This document shows, one piece after another, positions 46,348 through 55,353 of a DNA stretch of 64,000 bases. This DNA is from Apium graveolens (Eukaryota > Streptophyta > Magnoliopsida > Apiales > Apiaceae), in contig NW_027420045.1 of NCBI RefSeq assembly GCF_009905375.1, forward strand, positions 77,055 through 141,054, in the 5' to 3' direction. A program made the translations under genes and the position numbers. The number at the start of each line of letters is the position of its first letter. Position 1 is the stretch's first letter. Below the pieces are notes generated by a model. That model searched no databases. It was not told the DNA's origin and worked only from the letters and a program-made list of their open reading frames with translations.

Positions 46348-46621
46348 ACCTGAAAAAAAAGAAGTCAGAAAAACGAGAATTTAAACACCAAATCAATTCC
46401 CAACCGAATTTTACTCTCCCACTTCCATATTTCCCTCTCCAAATCAATCTCAATCAACCCCATTATTCCCATAATCAATTCCCACTTCTTTTCCTAAACT
46501 AATTCTATTCTCAAAATCATATATATACACACACTTATACACAAATTTCTCCACCACTTCTCAAATTCTCAAACATAAATCTCTCTTATACACATCTCTT
46601 ATTCTCTCTTATTCAGTTTCA

Positions 46622-47842
46622 ATGGCACCCAAAAGATAAAGAACCCAAGTTAGCAGCAACACTACCGATTCTTCAAGTGTTGCAGGTGTGAGGCCTAGGT
46701 TTTCAACTCCGGAGGCTGAGGCGGAGTATACGAGGCTACTTTCGAAGCCCATAGCCAAGGAGCGAGGTTTTCTGCCATAGGGGATGGATGGTAAGTTACT
46801 GGAGATGATTGTGGAGATGGGTTGGATTGCTTTTTGTGAGGCACCGGTTGTAGTACCTATGAGTGTGGTTCACGAGTTTTACGCGAAGACCAAGGCGGAA
46901 AAGAATGGTTTTACTGTGGTGAGGGGGTTGACGGTGGACTACAGTGCTGAGGCTATTCGTAGGGTGATCGATCAGCCCGAGAGGAGGCCGGAGCAGGAGG
47001 ATTGGAATGCTAAGATGGGGGATAATTTTAACTTGGATTTGATTGTTGCTATATTGTGTGTGCCTGAGACTCACCGGAAGTTCAAGAGGGGCACGAATGA
47101 GTATGCCACTTTCCTTGCCTCGTGCATGAACAGGTTTGCACGTGCATGGAATTCTTTTATTTGTGCCAACATCATGCCATCTTCTCACATATATGATGTT
47201 ACTGTGGAGCGTGCACAGTTGTTGTGGGGGATTCTTCTGGGAGATTATGTGGATCTCGGGATGTTGATTTATCAAGGTATTTTGAGGTTTTTGCGAGGCA
47301 GCACTACGGGTGTTATTCCGTATACGTCGATTGTGACGAAGTTGTGTGTAGCAGTTGGGGTTCATTGGCCAGCACATGAGCAGCTGCAGATGCCTAGTGC
47401 CCCGATTGATAGTTCGACTATAGCTATGATGCAGGAGTGGTACGGTGGAAAAGCGGATGAAAAGGGGCTCGGTTATTCATATGAGCATTTGTCGGGTGGA
47501 CGGCCAACGGATCAGACTTATGCTGGTGGTTCTGCTCAGGCTAGTAGATCAGCTTGGAGAACGCAGAGGGGTGAGCCTAGTTTTTCACAGCAGCAACAGT
47601 AGGAAGTAGAGGGCGGTGCTGGTTTGAGTTCAGCGCAGTATAGGCGCTTGATGAGAATGATGGATGCGATGCATGACATCCATAGTCGGTTTGCACAGGA
47701 CCTTACCCAGGCGTTGGGGACTGCATTCAGAGCCACAAGAGTTGACATCCAGTGGCCAGTATTCGGTGAGGAATCTGTGTACCCGCCTCCTGACACTCCT
47801 GACACTCCACCCGTTGAGGGTGATGATCCTGATTCTGAGTAG
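46622..47842 (+). pseudogene. Athila extra ORF after pol (putative plant transposon protein)
   Basis: One frame from the ATG at 46622 to the stop at 47842, 406 residues, is interrupted by three nonsense codons (46637-46639, 46778-46780, 47600-47602). The central region (about 46784-47602) reads VVHEFYAKTKAEKNGFTVVR, AIRRVIDQP, FLASCMNRFARAWNSFICAN, RAQLLWGILLGDYVDLGMLI. This matches what I know as the plant-specific Athila-associated domain catalogued as a putative transposon protein. The C-terminus is acidic and Pro-rich. It occupies the position of a retroviral env gene but shows no signal peptide or transmembrane segment. Confidence 0.75.
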
Positions 47843-47871
47843 GTATGCTTGATTCCTTACTATTACCTTCA

Positions 47872-47905
47872 TTGAGGACAGTGAATATTTTAAGTTTGGG
47901 GGTGA
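47872..47905 (+). promoter_or_regulatory. Internal polypurine-tract-like duplicate in Athila
   Basis: TTGAGGACA, then 10 nt later TTTAAGTTTGGGGGTGA. The true tract before the 3' LTR has the same two blocks (TTGAGGACA, then TTCAAGTTTGGGGGTG at 62212-62227). Confidence 0.65.
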
Positions 47906-47948
47906 TAGTTAAGGAATGTATGTTGTGTTTGTGTCTCGTATAGTTTGC

Positions 47949-47953
47949 ATATT
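47949..47953. repeat. Target-site duplication ATATT (left copy of copia-3)
   Basis: Identical to 61109-61113. Confidence 0.93.
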
Positions 47954-48984
47954 TGTTAGGAATGTATGTGCATTAGTTTGATGATATGTTTAACAAAATA
48001 CTTAAGTAGAAATTTAGTGTCTGTAGCCTCAACGGATAAGACCACTTTGGCTATCCGTTGATGGTGTAGCTTTACTTAGAAATAAGTCTAGTGTTGTAGC
48101 ATATTTCAGTCTCTGTATTTAAAATGTAATTCTTAGAAGTTGAGAGAAACTATGAGTCATGTTGACTACTAGATGATATACAGATAGGAAGGCCAATTGT
48201 AAATACTTCATGCCTTGTAATTTTGTATAAGTGAAGTGGTATCAACGGATGACTTAAAGACCTTCAACGGATGAGAAGCTAAGCTTCAACGGATGTCTCT
48301 AAAGCTTCAACGGATAAAGTCATCAACGGATAACATCCTTCAACGGATGAGTGCATCAACGGATGAAAGCTTCAACGGATGTTCTGATGATTAGCCGTTG
48401 ATAAGTGGTAGTTGTACCTACAAACAGAGGCACATGGGTTGATAGAGACAACTGAGATGTGGTAGCCGAATTTCAGGAACAACAGAAAAAGCAGCCGTTC
48501 TTCTTCAGTACAAAGATGCAATAGTCAACAAAGTACTGGAGTGAACAGGAAAAGAAGCAAGTGAAGAACTTATTTTATTACCGTATTTTTATATTGTTTT
48601 TCACTTGTACACTTGGTAATATATAAACCAAGTAGAAGCTAGTAATTTGATGAGAGATTTTCCAGAGCTGTTTAGAAAAATATTGAGAGAAAATTCATCT
48701 AGTTTGTACTAGGATGCAGCTGTGATCAACATTGTTTAATCACAGATTTTCTAAAAATACCATCTCTGGTGGAACAACAAATCCACCAGAAAAGTTTTTA
48801 AGGTCAGTTGTGTTCTTTACATTTGTGCTTGAATATATATCTGTCTGTATTAGCTTAAAGCAATTCACACACTTGTTCTTCTTGAACACACAACTTTATA
48901 AACTGCTCAAAACTTGAAAAAGTTTTGAGATTTACATTCAACCCCCCTTCTGTAAATCTCATTGTTAGTCCACTAGGAATAACA
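47954..48984 (+). repeat. copia-3 5' LTR with phased TCAACGGAT array
   Basis: Starts TGTTAGGAATG and ends GGAATAACA. The 9-bp word lies at 48029 (direct) and 48053 (inverted). A cluster of eight direct copies starts at 48242, 48264, 48286, 48307, 48323, 48340, 48356 and 48372. Steps are 22, 22, 21, 16, 17, 16 and 16 bp. A degenerate inverted half-copy (AGCCGTTGATA) follows at about 48400. The cluster is in the upstream (U3-like) part of the LTR, where promoter control elements lie. Confidence 0.95.
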
Positions 48985-48986
48985 AT

Positions 48987-48998
48987 TGGTATCAGAGC
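48987..48998 (+). promoter_or_regulatory. copia-3 primer-binding site
   Basis: TGGTATCAGAGC, an exact 12-nt complement to the initiator-Met tRNA 3' end, 2 nt after the LTR. Confidence 0.93.
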
Positions 48999-49045
48999 AG
49001 GCTCTTGACATACAAAGAGTTTAAAGATCTTGGAATCTAACAAAG

Positions 49046-51460
49046 ATGAGTAAGAAGGATATTGGAGTAAAGATCCCAGTTCTTGACAAAGACAATTATC
49101 ACCATTGGAAGGTGAAAATGCACCTTCATCTACTCTCCCAAGATGAAGGTTATGTAAACTGCATTGAGAATGGTCCTCACATTCCCCACAAAGTAGCAAC
49201 AGTTGCTACAGCCACAGTTGATGTTGGTCAATCCATTCCAAAACCTAGAGCAGAATGGACAATGGAAGACACAGAAGAAGTCCACAAGGATAAGAAGGCT
49301 ATGAACATTTTGTTTAATGGTCTTAACATGGATATGTTTGATAATGTGATAAATTGCACAACTGCCAAAGAGGTTTGGGACACAGTTCAACTACTGTGTG
49401 AAGGTACAGAACAAGTGAAAGAAAACAAAATGCAGCTTCTCATTCAACAGTATGAATACTTTCATTTTGAAGAAAATGAATCTTTAAATGAAACATTCAA
49501 TAGGTTTCAAAAGCTGTTGAATGGACTGAAGCTGTATGGAAGAGTGTACCAAGTGAAGGATTCAAATCTTAAATTTTTAAGATCCTTGCCAAAGGAATGG
49601 AAACCCATGACTGTCTCCTTAAGAAACTCTCAAGATTATAAGGACTTCACTCTTGAAAGATTGTATGGAATCTTGAAGACTTATGAACTAGAGCTGGAAC
49701 AGGATGAGGTATTGGAGAAGGGGAGAAAGAAAGGAAGTTCAGTTGCATTGGTAGCTGAAAATGAGAGGAAATGCAGACAAGAAACTGCGAGATCTACATC
49801 AAACTCCAAAGATGGTATAAGAAGTCAGGAATCAAGCAAGGGGAAAGAGCAAGTTGCTGAAAATGAAGACAACTCCAGCCAAGATGACTCAGATGGTATT
49901 GATGAGCATCTTGCATTTCTGTCCAGAAGATTTGCAAAGATGAAATTCAAGAAAAACACTAGAGCCACTAAACCTCACAAAAACACTGTGGACAAATCCA
50001 AGTTCAAGTGTTTCAATTGTGGTATAAGTGGACACTTTGCAGGTGAGTGCAGAAAGCCAACTTCTGAAAAGAAGAAATTTGAACAAGTAGATTACAAAAA
50101 GAAATATTTTGATCTGCTCAAGCAAAAGGAGAGGGCTTTCATTACTCAAGAAAAGGACTGGGCAGCTAATGGAGATGAAGAGGATGAAGATGTGGAGTAT
50201 GTCAACCTTGCTCTCATGGCTGATTCTGAAGAAAATGAAGTTAGTTCATCAAGCAATCAGGTAATCACTACTGACTTAACACAGCTTACTAAAGAAGAGT
50301 GCAATGATGCCTTTAATGATATGTCTACTGAATTGTATCATTTGCGTGTATCTCTTAAATCTCTTGCTAAAGAAAATAGTAGGATTAAAGAGAACAATCT
50401 GTTTTTAAGTAATAGAAATGCTTTGTTAGAAGATAAGATGATTGACCTAGAGAAAACTAAGTTGCATTGTATATCTGTTGAAAATGAACTAGCTGAATCT
50501 GTTAAGAAAGTAGAAATACTTTCCAATCAATTAGAAAAAGAGCAAGAGGTGATTAAAGCCTGGAAGACATCTAGGGATGTAAGTGCTCAAATTGCTAAGG
50601 TCCAAGGAATTGAATCATTCTGTGAAACTTCCTGGAATAAAAATAAAAAGAAACTAGAATTAATTGATGGGCTGTCAACGGATGTGGAATCAACGGATGA
50701 TGAAAGTTATCCGTTGAAGGAAGAAAAGGAGCATCCGTTGAAGGTTCCTCAATTAAAACAGGCAGATGTTTCTAAAAGAGAGAATCTAAAGAAACTCAAC
50801 AAAAAGTTTGGTTCAACTTCAAAGAACTTTGTCAAAGAAGAAGCAAGCACATCCAAAGATGTCAGTAAGGTGAATGTAGGGCACATGACCTTAGAACAGT
50901 TAAATAATAGGCTCAAGATGGTTGAGGATAAAAAGGAATCTAAAAGAAAATCCAACAGAAATGGGAAGGTAGGAATTAATAAACACAACAATTACACACC
51001 TGATAGGTATGCTCCTAGAAAAAGCTGTGTGCATTGTAGTAGTGTTAATCATCTATCTGCTAATTGTAAATCCATTAAGAAGACTCCCATAACTGTACCC
51101 TCTTCTATGCCTAATATGTCTGCATCACCTCTGCATGCTATGTCTGTTATGTCTCAACAAAATCCTTATGCACATTTTGTAAACATGCCATATTTTAACA
51201 ATCCTTATCTTGCTGCATGTAGTATGCCTCAAATGCCATACAATATGCCCATGTGGAATAACATGTTTGCACAATCAATGCCTAATAATTTTACAAATGT
51301 GCTAAATGATTCTGTGACTAACCCTACACCTCAACCAACTACATCTAAGACCAAGGTTGACTCAAACTCACCTAAGTCTAAAGATGCAGGAGGAATGAAG
51401 TCTAGGAGAAAGGCTAACAAGAATGGACCCAAGGAAACTTGGGTACCAAAATCAAATTGA
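49046..51460 (+). CDS. copia-3 Gag
   Basis: An intact 804-residue frame, first ATG after the primer site. The N-terminal copia gag domain covers about residues 1-210 (DNYHHWKVKMHLHLL, EYFHFEENESLNETFNRFQK, LPKEWKPMTVSL). A CCHC knuckle CFNCGISGHFAGEC lies at about 325-338. A long coiled coil with heptads spans about 415-520 (ELYHLRVSLKSLAKE and onwards), and a second cysteine motif CVHCSSVNHLSANC lies at about 668-681. The C-terminus is rich in Met/Asn/Pro, ending WVPKSN. Four copies of the 9-bp word lie at 50675, 50690, 50709 and 50733, read as STD or as Tyr/His-Pro-Leu. Gag of this size is typical of Sireviruses. It assembles the virus-like particle that packages element RNA. Confidence 0.94.
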   Translation: MSKKDIGVKIPVLDKDNYHHWKVKMHLHLLSQDEGYVNCIENGPHIPHKVATVATATVDVGQSIPKPRAEWTMEDTEEVHKDKKAMNILFNGLNMDMFDNVINCTTAKEVWDTVQLLCEGTEQVKENKMQLLIQQYEYFHFEENESLNETFNRFQKLLNGLKLYGRVYQVKDSNLKFLRSLPKEWKPMTVSLRNSQDYKDFTLERLYGILKTYELELEQDEVLEKGRKKGSSVALVAENERKCRQETARSTSNSKDGIRSQESSKGKEQVAENEDNSSQDDSDGIDEHLAFLSRRFAKMKFKKNTRATKPHKNTVDKSKFKCFNCGISGHFAGECRKPTSEKKKFEQVDYKKKYFDLLKQKERAFITQEKDWAANGDEEDEDVEYVNLALMADSEENEVSSSSNQVITTDLTQLTKEECNDAFNDMSTELYHLRVSLKSLAKENSRIKENNLFLSNRNALLEDKMIDLEKTKLHCISVENELAESVKKVEILSNQLEKEQEVIKAWKTSRDVSAQIAKVQGIESFCETSWNKNKKKLELIDGLSTDVESTDDESYPLKEEKEHPLKVPQLKQADVSKRENLKKLNKKFGSTSKNFVKEEASTSKDVSKVNVGHMTLEQLNNRLKMVEDKKESKRKSNRNGKVGINKHNNYTPDRYAPRKSCVHCSSVNHLSANCKSIKKTPITVPSSMPNMSASPLHAMSVMSQQNPYAHFVNMPYFNNPYLAACSMPQMPYNMPMWNNMFAQSMPNNFTNVLNDSVTNPTPQPTTSKTKVDSNSPKSKDAGGMKSRRKANKNGPKETWVPKSN

Positions 51461-51464
51461 TTGA

Positions 51465-54400
51465 TTTTATGGTGTGCAGGGAAATGAAAGAAATCTATGG
51501 TACTTGGACAGTGGTTGTTCAAGACACATGACAGGAGATTTCTCCCTGCTCACAGAGTTCAAGGAGAGAGCTGGCCCTAGCATAACCTTTGGAGATGACA
51601 GCAAAGGGTTTACTATGGGATATGGCTTGATTTCAACAAGGAATGTCATCATTAATGAAGTTGCATTAGTTGATGGTCTCAAGCACAATTTACTGAGCAT
51701 CAGTCAACTATGTGATAGAGGGAATACAGTTTCCTTCAATTCTGAAGCCTGTGTTGTCACTAGTAAGAAAGACAACAAAGTGGTTCTAACTGGAGTTAGA
51801 AAAGGAAATGTGTACATAGCTGACTTCAACTCTACAGATGCAGAATCCATTACTTGTCTCTTCAGCAAAGCAAGCTCAGTTGAAAGTTGGCTATGGCACA
51901 AGAAGCTATCCCACTTGAATTTCAAGACAATGAATGATCTAGTCAAAAAGGACTTAGTTAGAGGAATCCCTCTAGTTGAATTCTCAAGGGATGGTTTGTG
52001 TGATGCTTGTCAGAAAGGCAAACAAAGGAAAGCATCATTCAAAAAGAAGCTTGAAACAACAATTGATGAACCATTACAGCTGCTACATATGGATTTGTTT
52101 GGACCAGTCAATGTATTGTCTATTGCAAGAAAAAGATATTGCTTAGTGATTGTAGATGATTTCTCAAAGTTCTCATGGGTCTATTTTCTTGGATCAAAGG
52201 ATGAAGCAAGTGAAATCATTATCAATCACATCAAGCAAGTCAACAATCATCCTGACTTGAAGGTTAGAAATATCAGGAGTGACAATGGAACTGAGTTCAA
52301 GAATTTGACATTAAGGCCGTTCTGTGAAGAAAATGGAATCATGCATGAGTTCTCAGCTCCAAGAACACCTCAGCAAAATGGGGTTGTTGAAAGAAAGAAC
52401 AGATCTTTAATTGAAGCTGCAAGAACAATGCTTGAAGAATCAAAGTTACCAACATATTTCTGGGCTGAAGCTGTTAATTGTGCCTGCTTCACTCAGAATA
52501 TTTCTTTGATCAATCAAGCTAAAGGCATGACTCCTTATCAGTTGTTCAAGAGAAGAAAACCAACTCTAAACTTTCTTCATGTCTTTGGATGTAAATGCTT
52601 TATACTGAGGAATCAATCTGACCATAAAGGGAAGTTTGATGCAAAGGCTGATGAAGGGATATTTGTTGGTTACTCAGCTGGAAAATCTTATAGGGTCTAC
52701 AATCTAAGAACCAACATTGTTATGGAATCTGTGCATGTTGTGTTTGATGATAAAAAGATTGATGGACTAACAGATGAGGGACATAATGAGAGACTCAAAT
52801 TTGACAACATTGAGATATATTATGATGATAGTGAAGAGGAGACTGATGGAGATGACACTTCAAAAGGGATTCAAAACTTGCCCTTGGATAATGCACAAAA
52901 TACTGCATCCGTTGATAGAGGCAATGCAGTATCCGTTGAAAGACATAGTGCATCATCCGTTGAAGTACAAAATGAAGCATCCGTTGATCATGGTTCATCA
53001 ACGGATAATCGATTTACATCATCAGTTGATAGAACTCCAAGTTCCCTGCAAAGGACCAACAACTCAGGGGGAGTTTCAACTAGTCAACACTCTGTCTCAC
53101 ATCATGACAATACTGAGGCCACCTCATCTAGAGCACATCTTCCACCACAAAGGAAATGGACCAAGAATCATCCCTTTGAACTGATCATTGGTGATGCATC
53201 ATCTAAAGTGCAAACAAGAAAAGCCACTCAAGATGAATGTCTGTATAGTAGTTTTCTGTCTCAGGAGGAACCTAAGAAAGTGGAAGAAGCTCTATTGGAT
53301 CCAGATTGGATATTAGCTATGCAGGAAGAGCTGAACCAATTTGAGAGAAACCAAGTATGGAAGCTGGTACCCAAACCAAAGAACAAGAGTCCTATTGACA
53401 CAAAGTGGGTATTCAGAAACAAGATGGATGAAAATGGCATTATCATAAGGAATAAAGCCAGACTGGTTGCTAAAGGCTATTCTCAGCAAGAAGGAATAGA
53501 TTTTGATGAAACATATGCTCCTGTTGCAAGACTTGAAGCCATCAGAATATTTCTAGCCCATGCAGCCCATGCCAATTTCAAAGTCTATCAAATGGATGTC
53601 AAGAGTGCATTTCTAAATGGGAAATTAGAGGAAGAAGTCTATGTAAGTCAACCTCCAGGATTTGAAGATCCAAATTTTCCAGACTATGTGTATTATCTGT
53701 TGAAAGCACTCTATGGACTGAAGCAAGCACCTAGAGCCTGGTATGAGACCTTATCAAAATTTCTTTTGGAGAATCACTTCACTAGAGGTACTGTTGATAA
53801 AACTCTCTTCTTTAGGGATGTTAATGGCTCTAGTATACTTGTTCAAATTTATGTAGATGACATAATATTTGGTTCTAAAGATGACAAACTTTGCAAAAAG
53901 TTTGCTAAGCTAATGCAAAGTAATTATGAAATGAGCCTAATGGGAGAACTAACCTATTTTCTTGGTTTACAAGTTAAACAAGTTAGTGATGGAATTTTCA
54001 TTAGTCAAACTAAATATATTTATGATCTTTTAAAGAAGTTTGACTTAATGGAATGTTCATCTGCAAGAACTCCCATGGCCACTGCCACCAAACTTAAATT
54101 AAATAAGACTGAAAAGTCTGTGGATATTACAAGTTATAGAGGCATGGTTGGTTCACTTTTATATTTAACTGCTAGCAGACCAGATATAATGTTTGCTACA
54201 TGTCTATGTGCTAGATTCCAAGCTGATCCTAGGGAGTCTCACTTAATTGCTATCAAAAGGATTTTCAGATATCTCAAGGGTACACCAAATTTAGGTATTT
54301 GGTATCCTAGAGAATCTGGCTTTGATCTAATTGGTTATTCAGATGCAGACTATGCAGGTTGCAGAATAGATAGGAAAAGTACAACAGGCTCCTGCCAATT

Positions 54401-54794
54401 CCTGGGAAACAAGCTTGTATCATGGTTTAGCAAAAAGCAAAATTCAGTCTCTACTTCTACAGCTGAGGCTGAATACATTGCTGCTGGAAGTTGCTGTTCT
54501 CAAGTGTTATGGATGAGGAACCAACTCCTTGACTATGGACTTCATGTTGATAGAATTCCTATCTTTTGTGACAACACAAGTGCCATAGCCATAACAGAGA
54601 ATCCTGTGCAGCACTCAAGGACCAAGCACATTGATATCAAGTACCACTTCATTAGGGAGCATGTCATGAATGGTACAGTGGAACTACATTTTGTTCCAAG
54701 TGAACAACAAATTGCTGACATATTTACCAAGCCACTTGATGAATCAACATTCACAAGACTGGTAAGTGAGCTAGGTATGCTTAATTATTCTTAA
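51465..54794 (+). CDS. copia-3 Pol: protease, integrase, reverse transcriptase, RNase H
   Basis: The frame is open from 51465 with no stop to 54794. There is no ATG before the protease site; GTG at 51474 is the conventional software start (1106 residues from there). Residue numbers from 51474: protease LDSGCSRHM at 11-19; GAG-pre-integrase HKKLSHLNF ... CDACQKGK at about 140-185; integrase with MDLFGP (about 205), RSDNGTEF (about 266) and [10 protein letters not shown] (about 300), supplying the D-D-E triad. Reverse transcriptase runs from KWVFRNK (about 645) through [12 protein letters not shown] to the YVDDI box (about 793). RNase H has [16 protein letters not shown] and ADIFTKPLD. Every catalytic motif is present. 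Five copies of the 9-bp word lie in the linker before reverse transcriptase (52907-53006). Pol is +1 relative to gag. Confidence 0.95.
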   Translation, partial: FYGVQGNERNLWYLDSGCSRHMTGDFSLLTEFKERAGPSITFGDDSKGFTMGYGLISTRNVIINEVALVDGLKHNLLSISQLCDRGNTVSFNSEACVVTSKKDNKVVLTGVRKGNVYIADFNSTDAESITCLFSKASSVESWLWHKKLSHLNFKTMNDLVKKDLVRGIPLVEFSRDGLCDACQKGKQRKASFKKKLETTIDEPLQLLHMDLFGPVNVLSIARKRYCLVIVDDFSKFSWVYFLGSKDEASEIIINHIKQVNNHPDLKVRNIRSDNGTEFKNLTLRPFCEENGIMHEFSAPRTPQQNGVVERKNRSLIEAARTMLEESKLPTYFWAEAVNCACFTQNISLINQAKGMTPYQLFKRRKPTLNFLHVFGCKCFILRNQSDHKGKFDAKADEGIFVGYSAGKSYRVYNLRTNIVMESVHVVFDDKKIDGLTDEGHNERLKFDNIEIYYDDSEEETDGDDTSKGIQNLPLDNAQNTASVDRGNAVSVERHSASSVEVQNEASVDHGSSTDNRFTSSVDRTPSSLQRTNNSGGVSTSQHSVSHHDNTEATSSRAHLPPQRKWTKNHPFELIIGDASSKVQTRKATQDECLYSSFLSQEEPKKVEEALLDPDWILAMQEELNQFERNQVWKLVPKPKNKSPIDTKWVFRNKMDENGIIIRNKARLVAKGYSQQEGIDFDETYAPVARLEAIRIFLAHAAHANFKVYQMDVKSAFLNGKLEEEVYVSQPPGFEDPNFPDYVYYLLKALYGLKQAPRAWYETLSKFLLENHFTRGTVDKTLFFRDVNGSSILVQIYVDDIIFGSKDDKLCKKFAKLMQSNYEMSLMGELTYFLGLQVKQVSDGIFISQTKYIYDLLKKFDLMECSSARTPMATATKLKLNKTEKSVDITSYRGMVGSLLYLTASRPDIMFATCLCARFQADPRESHLIAIKRIFRYLKGTPNLGIWYPRESGFDLIGYSDADYAGCRIDRKSTTGSCQFLGNKLVSWFSKKQNSVSTSTAEAEYIAAGSCCSQVLWMRNQLLDYGLHVDRIPIFCDNTSAIAITENPVQHSRTKHIDIKYHFIREHVMNGTVELHFVPSEQQIADIFTKPLDESTFTRLVSELGMLNYS

Positions 54795-55353
54795 AATTCA
54801 TGTCTTTATTGCAATTTGAGTTGAAGCCTGAAATATATTAGTTGCTAGAACAAATTTGACTTTTAATATAGTTTATTTCATCAACGGATGTTCCCTATCC
54901 GTTGAAAGTCAAAATTGCTCTATCAACGGATAGTCATTATCCGTTGAAAGACAAATACATTTCTGGAATTTTTATCCGTCAACGGATAAAACTGAAGTAC
55001 CTTTCAACGAATGACAATTTGCCTTATCCGTTGAAATGTCACATCAGTCGATTCAGGTGTTTAACAGCCGTTGATTCTATTCTCTTAACCGTTGATACTC
55101 ATACATACATCTGTATGTATTGGTCTTAAAGGTAGTTTTTAGAATACTTACAGTTTATTCTTAAACGGCTGAAATTCACTAACGCATATTTATTGATAAA
55201 TCTTTCTTTTATATTTTTGTTTATTAATTTGAGAGAGCATATAAGTCCTTCTGATTGTTCATTTTTACTTTACGCTTTCTTAAAATTTCAAGCATTTACC
55301 ATTTTCTCTCTGCAAAAACTTCAAGTTATTCTCTGCAATTTCTACTCACAAAA
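54795..55353 (+). promoter_or_regulatory. Pol-to-third-ORF spacer with paired TCAACGGAT hairpins
   Basis: This 559-nt noncoding stretch holds six exact copies of the word: 54881 (direct) with 54897 (inverted), 54923 (direct) with 54939 (inverted), 54979 (direct) and 55026 (inverted). The first two pairs are separated by exactly 7 nt. At 54974-54987 the sequence ATCCGTCAACGGAT is itself palindromic around CA. Degenerate copies lie at about 55002, 55069 and 55089. It may be a subgenomic promoter, a splice or RNA element, or simply a place where the repeat spread. Confidence 0.7.

Noticed and set aside
46182..46502. 106-residue frame over the GC-rich 51-bp repeats (and its minus-strand partner)
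   Set aside because: Arg/Ala/Gly-rich peptide caused by the tandem repeats; both strands are open for the same reason.
48242..48380. CRISPR-like direct repeat array
   Set aside because: Repeats are 9 bp with 7-13-bp spacers inside a plant retrotransposon LTR; no cas genes and wrong domain of life.
48732..48917. Identical 61-residue frames at 48732-48917 and 60856-61041
   Set aside because: Same place in the two copia-3 LTRs; identity follows from LTR identity and no protein family is seen.
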